From the NCBI GenBank assembly GCA_036417435.1, contig CM070904.1, positions 20,442,835-20,506,834 on the forward strand: a stretch of DNA of 64,000 nt, written 5' to 3'. The notes under the pieces are model-generated. The model ran no database searches. It was not told the DNA's origin and saw only the letters and a program-made list of their open reading frames with translations. The translations under genes were made by a program, and so were the position numbers. Below, piece after piece: positions 34,561-45,432 of this stretch; the stretch's first letter is position 1, and every line of letters begins with the position of its first letter. This DNA comes from Inia geoffrensis (Eukaryota; Chordata; Mammalia; Artiodactyla; Iniidae).

Positions 34561-34765
34561 TTTTTTTTTTTTTTCCGGTACGCGGGCCTCTCACTGCTGC
34601 GGCCTCTCCCGTTGCGGAGCACAGGCTCCGGACGCGCAGGCTCAGCGGCCATGGCTCACGGGCCCAGCCGCTCCGCGGCATGTGGGATCTTCCCGGACCG
34701 GGGCACGAACCCGTGTCCCCTGCATCGGCAGGCGGACTCTCAACCACTGCGCCACCAGGGAAGCC
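34561..34765 (-). mobile_element. CHR-2-like SINE, minus strand
   Basis: Poly-T, then the reverse CHR-2 body with CpGs retained (gtacgcgggcc, ccgctccgcggc), ending 'ccaccagggaagccc'. Flanks gttttaaattttgc (left) and gtttttattttgc (right) may be an imperfect target duplication offset by about 7 bases, so the site is not fully resolved. Confidence 0.93.
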
Positions 34766-35194
34766 CTGTTTTTGTTTTTATTTTGCCCAGAAAGACGTTT
34801 TCCTATAGCATGCTGTGCAAACTGACATTTTTCTGCCAAGGCTCAGTACCTTCAAAAACAAACTGGTGTTTGCTGTCTTGGAATTATCGATTTTCTCGTG
34901 AGTATTCGTTGCCTAAGGAATTTACCTTGGCTATTCACTATCATGTTAATCCTCCCCAGAGACCAGGGCTTAGGTGAAGGAAAAGGATAGACCTGGAGGT
35001 GGCCACACAGGGAGGAGGAGGAGGAGAGAAGGCAAAGATTCTGGGCCTCAGCTTCCCTCAAGCCTTGTTTCCAGGTTGACCAGATGCCCAAACCCATCTC
35101 TGCATTACATACTTCTTTCTTATGAAAAGAAACTCCTTCTATTCAGGCAGAGGCAACAGGTCCCCCTGGAAGGATGGCAGTCCTCACAGTTGGA
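34766..35194. other. unassigned DNA
   Basis: No repeat or gene recognised. It includes a short GGA-rich run at 35009-35022. Confidence 0.35.
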
Positions 35195-35340
35195 CTCACC
35201 TAAGGTCAACCTCTGCTCTGCCACTGACTACCTGTGTGTCCTTGGGTAGGTGACTTAACCTCTCTGAGTCTCAGAGTCTTCATCTCAAAGGAGGGATGAC
35301 AATATGACTTTGTAAGAACTACATAGACCCTAAAATGTGA
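35195..35340 (+). repeat. MIR SINE
   Basis: Clear MIR core: 'caacctctgctctgccactg', 'actacctgtgtgtccttggg', 'gtgacttaacctctctgagt'. The 3' part decays after 35300. Confidence 0.8.
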
Positions 35341-37319
35341 AAACGTCCGGTTTATCAGTGGACCCTAATTCATGGTAATCCCTCTTCTCTTCCATTGTCA
35401 TACCTGGGCTAAAGCTATTAACGTGAAGACAACCGCAGCATTCTGACTCACAAACCTCAAGTACTCTGGACTTAAAGATATTATAATCATGCATTGAGGC
35501 CCCTAATGACATTAGCTGCATAAGCAAAATCAGTTGCTAAGAAAGGCCTTGTAATGGTAAATACCTGTAATGGTAAATAACATCATGGAATTGTTCTATA
35601 GGACTTCCAAACTGAGTGTTACTGAATTCCAATCACATTTGTAAGAAACCAGAAAACACATGGGCTCACAAACCAGTTTGCTCACTAGACTTAACCAGTG
35701 TGATAAGCCTTTAAAACGGCTTAATGATAAGGGCACCTATAATTACTTAATTGCCTTAAGAATCATTTCAAGGAGAAATTATATCCTATGTTTTAAAAAG
35801 CAGCAAAAAACAATAACTTTTATAAGTATGGTTGTGCTTGAAAAAGTTAATCTCTCATAGTCACTGTATTTAAAGAGCATTTTTCTTATCCTCCCCATTG
35901 CCATTCTTAAGTGTCTTCCCTCCGTTCTACTTTTGTCCTTTTTTCATTAAATTATAGGAAAGGCATTTAAGGAAAGAAGACGGGGAAATGTCATCAAAAA
36001 AATTTTAATACAAGCTCAGTAAAGCTAGAGCTAATGTTTTACTACACAAATATGCAAAGTTTAGGAAATGGCAGTTTCATATCCAGCAAAGATGTCTAGA
36101 AGAGATCAATAATGTAATTATTTATTAGTTATTCATGTGTTTTATCTCAAAAAATTAGCTTAACCATGTAAGAAAAGAAGGTAAAATTTATAATAGCAAT
36201 CAAGTAGAGAGATCTGGCAAGATGTGTGCAAAATCGTGATATATGGGAACACAAAAACTTTCAAAGACGAAATTCATAAATGAACAAAAGAGAAGCCATT
36301 TACTTCAAAGCTTAAGATCAAAATAGTGCAATAGTCATTAGAGGATATTCTTCTAGGGTTGAGTTCCTTTATTCTTCGCCTTTAGAAGAACACTGACCAA
36401 ATACACATTCTGATTTTATATTGATAGACACCTTGGTAATGAACAATGGGGAGATTAAAAATATAACGCTTTTGTCCCAAACATTGTAAAGCTCCTGGTT
36501 CAGTTAACCTGTGTAAAAATTATATTCATTTAGGGGAAAAAAAAGCAAGATTGAAATATTAAAGTACCTGTGCTCTGAAGTGTCAGATGAAGCAGTGGGG
36601 TTCATTCAGACCTACAACCACAATTTCATACTTCCTTTCAACTTATAGATTGGTCCTCAGGCTGCAGTTTGTTCCTCACCCCAATCTGCCCACCATCTCA
36701 CTCGTCCTCCGACCTGCTCTTCATATTCTTCCTGCAACACTTTGAGCACGTCCTCTACACACCACACACACACACCATCCCCTTCCACATCTACCTGTGT
36801 CCCAGGGATATTATTCTTCTTGGCTGAATTTTCCAAAACACAAGGTAACTCCTATCTCCCCAAAGAAGTCTCCATTCGCAATCACTTCAGCCCATAGTGA
36901 AATAGGGATTGCTTTCTCTTTGTCTATGATTAAGTGGCAAATAGTAGCAAAACATGCCTTATGCTGGGATTTTCTCATGAATACATTTCATCTGTTTATT
37001 TATAACTGGTTGTAAACTCTGAGCTAAGCAGTGTTGCCATGTACTTCTTTGAAACCCTGACTACCGTGACATGTGGAGAGAAAGCAATCAATAGCACTCT
37101 GCAGAGCAGAGGCTGGTGCCCTTTCTAGTATTAGCAGTCAGCTTAAAAATTCTTCCAACAGAGAGAAACAGAAAGTTCTATTATTAAGATTATTTGCTTG
37201 GGTTAGTCCACTGAGACTAACCCGAAGATGCAACTCTGATGGACAATGAAAGACCCATGAGAGGGTTGATTCCTTCGTGGCATAGAGGTGGTTCCCTGAA
37301 GTCAGTATGCTGGGTCCCA
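35341..37319. other. unassigned AT-rich DNA
   Basis: No repeat family is confidently recognised. The stretch 36190-36300 loosely resembles L1 ORF2 sequence. A short (AC)n run lies near 36761-36774. No domain-bearing frame was seen. Confidence 0.3.
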
Positions 37320-37400
37320 CTGCTTGCTAACTGTGGTGCAGGGCAAATTTCTTAGCCTTTCTGTGTCTTGGTTTCCCCATTTGTAAAACGGACAATGTAA
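37320..37400 (+). repeat. MIR SINE fragment
   Basis: 'gcttgctaactgtggtgcag', then 'ttcttagcctttctgtgtct' and 'tggtttccccatttgtaaaa' match the MIR core on the plus strand. Confidence 0.65.
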
Positions 37401-37414
37401 CAGTTGTAATAGCC

Positions 37415-37650
37415 AGCAATTATAGCGTGCTCCTTAAGCCTTTGGCAAATAACCATTCATTTAATTCTCATAACAATGCTATGAAGTAGGTTCTTCTATT
37501 ATTATGTACACGTTACAGATTAGGAAACTGAGGTACAGAGAGGGTACATTTCCTGTCCACAGTCACAGACACAGAAAGTGCCAAAGCGAGAATTTTAATC
37601 TAGACAGTAAAACTGCAGAGTCCATGTTCTTAGCCACTATGCTGAACTGC
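37415..37650 (-). repeat. MIR SINE, minus strand
   Basis: The reverse MIR order 'aaccattcatttaattctca', 'gctatgaagtaggttcttct', 'gattaggaaactgaggtaca', 'cagagtccatgttcttagcc' is well preserved. It sits head-on against the plus-strand fragment ending at 37400. Confidence 0.8.
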
Positions 37651-37843
37651 CTCCTTTCTATCATTAAAAAGTAATATATGCTATCAGTATGAATTTAATA
37701 AGAACAAGTAATATATGAAAGTTACTGGGGACTATAAAGGGAAGATAAAATTAGGCTTTAAAAAAATGTGACTACCTTATATATTCAAATATCTCATGTA
37801 GGAGCGTTGCTTTCTTTGTCAAAGCAAGAATTAGGTCTACTGG

Positions 37844-38137
37844 CGGCTTCCCTGGTGGCGCAGTGGTTGAGAATCTGCCTGCCAATGCAGGGGACACGGG
37901 TTCGAGCCCTGGTCTGGGAGGATCCCACATGCTGCGGAGCAACTGGCCCCGTGAGCCACAATTACTGAGCCTGCGCATCTGGAGCCTGTGCTCCGCAACA
38001 AGAGAGGCCGCGATAGTGAGAGACCCGCACACCGCGATGAGGAGTGGCCCCCGCTTGCCGCAACTGGAGAAAGCCCTCGCGCAGAAACGAAGAGCCAACA
38101 CAGCCATAAATAAATAAATAAAATTAAAAAAAAAAAA
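37844..38137 (+). mobile_element. CHR-1-like SINE (long form)
   Basis: Long-form CHR with the 3' module 'accgcgatgaggagtggccc' and 'cgcagaaacgaagagccaac', followed by an (AAAT)n and A-run tail. An 18-bp target duplication with one mismatch, aagaattaggtctactgg and aagaattaggtctattgg, is at 37826-37843 and 38138-38155. Confidence 0.95.
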
Positions 38138-38155
38138 AAGAATTAGGTCTATTGG

Positions 38156-38479
38156 AAGAATGAAATAAGATGGTCATGGTACGTAGTTAGCACAGTGCTT
38201 GAAAACTAGTGTGAGCTCATAAGTGTGGAGCCATTATTGCCATTATTATTATGATGATGGTGGTCACTGCCTAGGGGCTCAGGAACTATTGATGTCATTG
38301 CTGGCTCTTCTTCTCCCTGTTACTGCTCTGCCTTACTCTGCCCAAATCTCCAGTTGGAATCAAGGACAGAATGGATGGGTTCATGCTTATTCCTTAAGGA
38401 GAAGAGGAAAGGAGCAAAGAGGCACATTTCATGTCTTTATGCACACCTCACTTTTACCCAGGAAGGTCTAGGATTAAAT
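38156..38479. other. unassigned DNA
   Basis: Nothing recognised. Short ATT/ATG runs near 38232-38258 are simple sequence. Confidence 0.35.
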
Positions 38480-38670
38480 GTACCCTCCACACTGCAGCCA
38501 AACTGCATTATTTTTTCTCCTAGATGTCTTATATGTTTCCCGTTCTAAATCTTTGCTCAGTCTGTGCTCCCCACCACAAATGTTTTTTCTCTCCCAAATC
38601 CACTGGTGTCTGCCATTTCTTCTAGGCACCTTGCAAATTTTTGCACATACCCAAAGCTCTCCTTCCTCCT
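38480..38670 (+). repeat. L2 LINE fragment (left part)
   Basis: 'cactgcagccaaactgcatt', 'ctcagtctgtgctccccacc' match the L2 3' region. The logical continuation appears at 38870-39060. Confidence 0.55.
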
Positions 38671-38679
38671 GCTAAGAGA

Positions 38680-38830
38680 ATCAATGCATTCATCCATTTA
38701 TTCATTTTGCATACATTCATCAACATCTATTCTACTGGGTGGCAGGCACTTTGAAAGACAATAGAGGTGATAAAACCCAGGGAAGCCTTAGCTTCTGCCT
38801 TCAAGGGGACAAGAAGATCAATGATTAAAT
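38680..38830 (-). repeat. L2 3' end, minus strand
   Basis: 'cattcatccatttattcatt', 'tactgggtggcaggcacttt' and 'gccttagcttctgccttcaa' read as the reverse L2 terminus. It lies between two plus-strand L2 parts. Confidence 0.6.
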
Positions 38831-38869
38831 GCCATGTCATCATTGCTATGAATGTAAGTTGAACAATAT

Positions 38870-39060
38870 TGCTCCTTCCTTCCTCTGAACTATATTCCGT
38901 TCTTTGCATTCTTTTTGGGACTCCGAATATTCTGTCCACTGTTAGAATTATGTATGCTCCTCTCTTACCTCCTGATTAGTATATAAGCTGACTGAGGCCA
39001 AGGAACATGCCTTTGCTCCCTGGATCATCAGAGCAACCTCAAGTTCAGAATCTCCCTAAA
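38870..39060 (+). repeat. L2 LINE fragment (right part)
   Basis: 'tattagtatataagctgact' type sequence near 38976, then 'gaggccaaggaacatgcctt', matches the L2 'tagactgtaagctccttgag' and 'ggcagggac' zone. It fits downstream of 38480-38670. Confidence 0.45.
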
Positions 39061-39959
39061 TACCTAAGAAACACTTTTTGCGTGACACCCTTGATCCTGC
39101 CATGCTGTACGTTAGAACAATACTCCATTTATAAAAACAACTCTGAGGGGTTAGCCGTTAGGAAAAATCAAAACAAGTTTTCTTCATCATCTTCCAGGTT
39201 TCTTTAACAAGCAACACCCAAGCAAGCCCCAGTCACACTCAGACACAGAGTGAGTGAGAAGTAGGGAGATTTCGAGCTTCAGCTTCTTGAAAGCCATTGC
39301 TGCAGCAACATACAATCCATAAATGACTAATGGTTCTTTATTACTGGGCCTTACAGCCCTGAGCAATTGTATCTGCCAAAGAGAGAATATTCACTTCAGA
39401 ATTTTGGATGTAAATATTCAGTCCCTTGTGCTTAGCGTGTCATTGCTAATGGTATATAAAGAATGATCCAAGAGAAATATAAATAATCACTTGGCTCGAC
39501 AATGAAAATAGCAGTTCTGACTATAACCAGCCAAAAATGAAACAGGGCAAACTTCAAACTCAAATCAGGAGGTCATCATCTGTGTCCATCTCAGAAAGGA
39601 ATTCTTACCGTCAGAATACAGAAGTTTTTTTTTTTTAAAGAAAGGCACTAGCCCATTTCTGCAACTCCACTTCAGCCAACAAGACAGGTAAAACTCAAAT
39701 TACCAATGGGTTGTATTTTTAAAGGTCATTGTAAAGTTGAATGCTGAGGACCAAATTTCCAACATCTTCGAAAGTGTTCCAATGGGACAGTGGGATTCCA
39801 GGTCCAGTTTTAAAACACAAGGATGGGAGGACAGTCTGAAAGGACTGATTTGGCTGCTCAACGTGGATAAGCAGGTGCCCTCTTCTGTGGCAGGCTGCAA
39901 AAATGGCCACAAAGACCTCCCATACCTATACACGCACCTCTCTGCAATGTGACTTAGCA
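39061..39959. other. unassigned DNA
   Basis: No repeat or exon recognised. Short frames on both strands at 39700-39952 overlap one another and have no known domain. Confidence 0.35.
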
Positions 39960-40375
39960 GGTCCTTTTAAGGGGGAGTGGGGGAATCGATATCTCCCCTC
40001 TTGAATCCAATGGTAGAGAACACATACTTATCTCTTGGATTCAGGTGTAGTCATCATGACTTGCTTTGGCCAATGGTACAACAGTAAATGGGATACAAGC
40101 AAAGACTTGCAAAGTGCTTGTGCACTGAGACTTGCTCTCTCTTGCTCTTGGGAACATTGCATGGCCATTTCTCACCCAAATGATGTAAAGCCAACAACGA
40201 GATAGGCGAGAGAGTTGGTCGTAGCCTATTCAGCCACAGTTAAGCCACCAGCAGACAGCAGAAATCAGCTGACCAGAAGAAATGGCCAGTCAACCCACAG
40301 AATCATTAGAAATAAGAAAAGTTATTAAGATATTGGATTTTGGTGACATCTTATGTAGCAAAAGCTAATTGGTAC
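39960..40375 (+). mobile_element. MaLR-like solo LTR
   Basis: Diagnostic stretches are 'tgctttggccaatggtacaa', 'gacttgcaaagtgcttgtgc', 'cttgctctctcttgctcttg', 'acccacagaatcattagaaa' and the end 'atgtagcaaaagctaattgg'. These match a MaLR-class LTR in plus orientation. Subfamily and the 5' boundary are uncertain. Confidence 0.55.
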
Positions 40376-41933
40376 ACCTTCATCCTATGCTATCTACTCC
40401 ATGTAAATCTCTCTCCAAGTTCTCCATTTTGGGGACAGAAACCACCTTCCCAGAACTTGTGTAAGTTAAACTCAGAACTCACAGTACAGGAACCTTTCCC
40501 TCTTTTGCACTCCTGGGGTGACGGTTGCAGGTGGAAAGTAGGGAGCTGTGACTTGGCAATTATCAGAAAAGACCATCCCCGCTCTGTCTTGAACAACACC
40601 TGTGAGAGCATAGATGGGGGACTAGGGACTCCAGGATGGAAAATGGAAGCAGAAGACAATGTAATAAATACTCTCTGATGGTGCAAGGAATTCCAAAGTG
40701 GAAGACTTGCATATCAGGGTCTGCCTTTCCCAAGCCAAATGTTTCCAATACATCCTAGCATCCACCAAAATCCCTCCATATTTATGAAGGAGGCTTCAGG
40801 TCCTGTAATAGGTGGCCCAAGTAGTTTCCATGCACTGAGAGAGAGTTGGCATTGGTGTTGAATGAGCCTGCCACTGGACCTACCACTTAACTAAACCCTA
40901 GCTATTTTCCTCACTCCTGACCATTTTGCTTTGACATCTGTCTCCCTAATTGTATACATTTTCTAGCACCAAATGGAGGCATTTGGCCTGGGATTGCCAA
41001 ATACCCAGTACAAATGCTGTTCCACCCCATTTCCACTAATGACTGCTATATGACCAAATATGTTCCTGCTAGACCAGGTCTCAGAAGCCCTCCTCACACA
41101 CTGCTCCAAGAATCCACTTACCAATCAATCAGAATTGACACATAAGCTGACCTCTTCTTGTCAGCCCTGTCCTGACTCCATCCTGAGTCATGTCGAATGC
41201 TGTTTTGTCCACAGTCATCCTGAACACTTTATCTATCAATCCTGTTTTTATACATTTTCCCATACCTCATACATCATCATGATAGGGAATTTTAACCTCC
41301 TTTCTTGACTCCTTCTTTGCCCCAACTTTTGTTTTCTTTATTCTATCTCATCTACTTTTAATTTAGATGACCTTATTTAATTCCATATATTTTCAAAGAT
41401 TACCATACCTCTGTATTGGAACAAAGTGATATGTAAATATGTATTTATGTAATTGTCTTTTTGTTTTCCTTGGAAGTAAGGATTTCATTTGCCTATTGTT
41501 AAGTTCATCCTGTGGTTTTCCCTATATTTCGGTTACAACATCTTTTTGGACTCTGATTCTTTTTAGCCAACATGACTTAGCCTCTCCCCCCCGCCGCCCC
41601 CGCCAATGTCATGTCATCTAAAAATATGGTATATTATGCCTTCCATGTCTTATTCCAGATCCATGATAAAAATTGTCAAAGGAGAGAGAAAACCTTGGCA
41701 GACTACTGAAGATCTTCATCCAAACAACCTCAAATCATTCATCAGCTATGAATCTACCGAACATTACAGGCTCCAGCCCACATCTCCATACTGATATCAC
41801 AAGAATCCATCAAATGCCTGAAGAAATGAGGAAGGGGAACATTCCATCCGGGGAGAATAAAATGAGAAAAAGAGCAGAGAAATATATGATTTATTTCAGA
41901 AGTGGAGAATATTTTCTTGCATTGAGAAATTAA
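40376..41933. other. unassigned DNA
   Basis: A C-rich run lies at 41585-41604. Some parts (41340-41590) loosely recall L2 3' sequence. The 112-codon frame at 40340-40678 has no identifiable domain. Confidence 0.3.
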
Positions 41934-42265
41934 GGACTTCCCTGGTGATGCAGTGGTTAAGAATCCGCCTGCCAATGCAGGGGACACGGGTTCGAGCCCT
42001 GGTCCAGGAAGATCCCACATGCCGCGGAGCAACTAAGCCCGTGTGCCACAACTACTGAGCCTGCGCTCTAGAGCCCGCGAGCCACAACTACTGAGCCTGC
42101 GCACCACAACTACTGAAGCCCGCGCGCCTAGAGCCCGTGCTCCACAACAAGAGAAGCCACCACAATGAGAATCCCGCACACCACAACTAGAGAAAGCCCG
42201 CGTGCGGCAATGAAGACCCAACGCAGCCAAACTTAAATAAATAAATGGATTTATTTTTTAAAAAA
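41934..42265 (+). mobile_element. CHR-1-like SINE (long form) with internal repeats
   Basis: The head gacttccctggtgatgcag is followed by a B box in gggttcgagccct. The motif ccacaactactga occurs three times in the middle, interleaved with 'ctctagagcccgc'-like units, before 'gaagacccaacgcagccaaa' and an (AAAT)n tail. A 9-bp flank agaaattaa occurs on both sides (41925-41933 and 42266-42274). Confidence 0.92.
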
Positions 42266-42424
42266 AGAAATTAATATGAGTCTATGGAAAAAACAATTCC
42301 AATTTCTTTGAACAGGTCCACATTTGGCAGTGTGTTGAAAGTTGTATTGTTTCCCCTCATTAGGAAAAGTAATTATTCTCTCATGTATGTTTCCATAGAA
42401 CTTGATTCATCAGCTTTCTTTAGT

Positions 42425-42775
42425 CCTGGTAGTCATTAGTGTGGTTCACCAGATATTTCTCCTTTTCTTCCTTCTGGATGCATGATATGGTCTCACTCTC
42501 CTGCCCTCTTGAGGTTTGGCATGTCCACGTGACTTGCTTTGTCCAAAGAAATGTGAGTGAAAGTGTTAGGTCACTTTGGGTCGAAGCCTTTAAAAGCTGA
42601 CTTACCTCTGCCATGGTGCCTGAGAAGCACAGGTTGAGATGAAGTCTCCATCAGCCTGGGTCCCTTGGTAACACCATGAGCAGAGCTCCTCTACTGAACT
42701 ACACTGACCTTGCATATAAATGAGAAGCTTTGTTGTTTATTACTGCAACAGAGCCTATCCCAAGCAAACCAATAT
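42425..42775 (+). mobile_element. MaLR-like (MLT1-type) solo LTR
   Basis: Segments 'tccacgtgacttgctttgtc', 'aatgtgagtgaaagtgttag', 'tttaaaagctgacttacctc', 'atgagaagctttgttgttta' and 'actgcaacagagcctatccc' follow the MLT1-type LTR order to its 3' end. The first 60 bases are weak. Confidence 0.6.
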
Positions 42776-42839
42776 ATAGAGCTTGCTTGTGTGTATGAGA
42801 GTGTGTGTCTGTATGGGGGTAGGAGAAATGAAGATGTTT

Positions 42840-42930
42840 CAGGTATTGGGTATGTAGCAGGGAATAAAATAGATAAAATTCCCTGATCTTATGGTGCCTA
42901 CATTGTATTACAGGAGGGAAGTAACCCTCT
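42840..42930 (-). repeat. L2 3' end fragment, minus strand
   Basis: 'gggtatgtagcagggaataa' and 'cttatggtgcctacattgta' resemble the reverse L2 terminal region. Confidence 0.5.
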
Positions 42931-43065
42931 GAATTTTCATTTCATGTGATTCAGAAATTTCATCATCAGTTGTGTTATAGTGGGAAGTATCTGAGAAAGC
43001 CAAATGTTGGACAGCTTTCTCTTCCCCTTAGTCATACAGGGATGAGTAAAAGGAACTGTCTTACC

Positions 43066-43722
43066 TTTTTTTTTTTTTATATATATTCTTTTCCATTATG
43101 GTTTATTACAGGATATTGAATATCGTTTCCTGTGCTATACAGTTGGACCTTGTTGTTTATCCATTCTATATATAACAGCTTGCATTTACTAATCCCAAAC
43201 TCCCAATCCATCCCTTCCCCACCCCCCTCCTTTGGTGACAAGTCTGTTCTCTATATCTCTGAGTCTGTTTCAGTTTTGTAAATAAGTTCACTTGTGACGT
43301 ATTTTGGATTCCACATATAAGTGATATCATATGGTATTTGTCTTTCTTTGTCCGACTTACTTCACTTAGTATGATAATCTCTAGGTCCATCTATGTTGCT
43401 ACAAATGGCATTATTTCATTCTTTTTTATGGCTGAGTAATATTCCATTGTATATATGTACCACATCTTCTTTATCCATTCATCTGTCGATGGACATTTAG
43501 GTTGTTTCCACAACTTGGCTATTGTGAATAGTGCTGCTATGAACATAGGGGTGCAGGTGTCTTTTTGAATTCGAGTTTTATCCAGATATGTGCCCAGGAG
43601 TGGGATTGCTGGATCATATGGCAACTCTTATTTTTAGTTTTTTGAGGAACCTCCATACTGTTTTCCATAATGGCTGCACCAATTTACATTCCCACCAACA
43701 GTATAGGAGTTACCCTTTTTCT
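43066..43722 (-). mobile_element. 5'-truncated L1, minus strand
   Basis: A poly-T at 43066-43078 marks the 3' end. It is followed by the L1 3' UTR shared with 13446-13734, then the ORF2 C-terminus. The match fades near 43720, so about 650 bp of the L1 remains. A target duplication is not clear; ttacc occurs at both edges but is too short to be convincing. Confidence 0.85.
43166..43624 (-). pseudogene. L1 ORF2p C-terminal remnant
   Basis: The minus strand encodes the L1 ORF2 C-terminal zone: YDPAIPLLGTYLDKT, then KQPKCPSTDEWIKKMWYIYT, then MEYYSAIKKNEIMPFVAT. A stop codon (TAG, plus-strand cta at 43391) replaces the Trp expected before MDLEIIILSEVS. After the stop the frame continues through KDKYHMISLICGI and drifts into the 3' UTR. 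In the intact protein this cysteine-rich C-terminal region binds RNA and supports retrotransposition. Here there is no catalytic domain, so it is dead. Low divergence suggests a moderately young insertion compared with the L1 at 58.6 kb. Confidence 0.85.
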
Positions 43723-43817
43723 TGAGTCTCTCTATTTGAACACATGTCTCTAGCACAAGGGGTCCTTTCATTCTTCCCTTAGCAACAGCCAGGGCTGCTG
43801 TCATTTGCTCCACCCTC

Positions 43818-43890
43818 TCTAACCAGCTCCCAGGTAATGCTGATACTGCTGGTGTGTGGACCACACTTTGAGTAGGAAGGGTGTGGACTC
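43818..43890. mobile_element. MER5-type hAT fragment
   Basis: 'agctcccaggtaatgctgat' and 'actgctggtgtgtggaccac', then 'actttgag', match one end of the MER5 element. The other end is absent. Confidence 0.65.
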
Positions 43891-44792
43891 CCCAGGGCTT
43901 CAGCTGGAAAGTCTGACACACTTTTTCTCCCAAGAGCTGGAGTGGAAATGGGTGGGAAGGAGGGCAAAATCCAATAATCAGTTGTGAGCCCTCAGCTCAG
44001 ATTTCCTTTTTGGTGTTTGCCAGCATTTATTTCCTTTCATTTAAGTTGTATTCATCCTGATGGCTCATCTGAATCAGTACTTATACAAAGCTCACCTGCG
44101 ATTCTATGTGCAGCCCACAGTGGAGAATCACTCAGCATAGGTACCATTCCCAGGAATGGCAGAAAGTTCTTTCTGCAGAAAGTAATGTGCTGAGGAGTCA
44201 GTAGTCCCCCTATTATGTAAAATAGAGCTGCATTGCTTTTTTGATTGGAATGGGGGTGGGGCTATTACTCAGGAGTGACATTAACCTTTAATAGCATTTA
44301 CCCCTGTTGTTCCACGGGTGGATTCAATTAAATTCTTGGAGTCCATTATTCTCCCACTGAGGGAGGGGCTACCAATATCTCCTTCTATACAATGTACTGA
44401 TATTGGAGGAAATCTGAATATTTATTTATCTATAAACTCATGCATTTTACTGAACAGAATGTGGGCTTTGCTTATGTTAAACGCTCAGATTCTGACTGTG
44501 ATTAACGGGTTTTCTTTATCTATTTCTTTTCACTGTCACATAATCTCCCCTTTGTTCCCAACAGGTCTGCTCTGTGAATTTACTTTCCTGACATTCAAGC
44601 CCTGGGCTTTCAGGATTTCAATCTTCCCTTTATTTACATCTCCAAGCCTTTAACTAGGTCAGAAGTCATGATCCATTTAACAAATAGTACTGGCCACTGC
44701 CTGAGATGAGAAAAACAAGACTGACAACATTTACTGAAAATTAAGAAAATGCGAGAATTCATCCACAGAAATGAATAGTCACGTTCTCTACA
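43891..44792. other. unassigned DNA
   Basis: No repeat or exon recognised. The 111-codon frame at 44318-44653 has no domain. Confidence 0.35.
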
Positions 44793-45000
44793 GCAGTGTT
44801 ATGCAAACCGCAGGTTGCCACATACTAGTGGGTCATGAACTTAACTTAGTCATTTGTGACCAACAATTTCCAAGGATATAGAATAGAAAACATCAGCATT
44901 TGTCAGGTATAAGGAAAGATATTGTTTTATGTAATTCTGTTTCATATATCTGCCTGTGAATGTGGGTGTGTTTGCATGTCTTGACTGTGGGCTGGGATAT
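44793..45000. mobile_element. hAT-type DNA transposon fragment
   Basis: 'gcagtgttatgcaaaccgca', 'actagtgggtcatgaactta' and 'gtgaccaacaatttccaagg' recall the short hAT elements with 'gtgggtcgcgacc' units. A related piece is at 52388-52475. The family is not named with confidence. Confidence 0.5.
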
Positions 45001-45374
45001 AAAACATACTGAAAATCATTCATCTAAAGGGTCCCGGGTGATGTGGGACATTCGAAAGAGTGTGACACAGTGTTTCACTGTGTCTTTCGCCTTCCTATTG
45101 ACCGCCCTCTTCCCTTCTGCCTTTCCGCCTCGCAAACTCTTCACCCCCTCCCCATAAAGCTGGTGTTACTCCAAATACCAGAGCAAAATATATTAAAGCT
45201 GAATCTATGTGAGTCTTTAGATTTCCATCAATCCAGGACTGTAGTTGGCTCAAACGACCTTTTGTTTGTCTAGCTAGAGAGTGTATTAAAGCTAACTAAA
45301 GACAAGTGAAACTAACTCACAGACTGCCAGTGGAGAACTTTGTATGGAAATTTACACTTAAGGTTGTAGAAACA

Positions 45375-45432
45375 AACGTTTGGAAGGCAAAACTGTATTA
45401 TATAACGTTTGGAAGGCAAAACTGTATTATAT
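45375..45432. repeat. perfect 29-bp tandem duplication
   Basis: The unit beginning aacgtttggaaggcaaaact and ending gtattatat occurs at 45375-45403 and again at 45404-45432 with no mismatch, pointing to a recent duplication. Confidence 0.97.
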
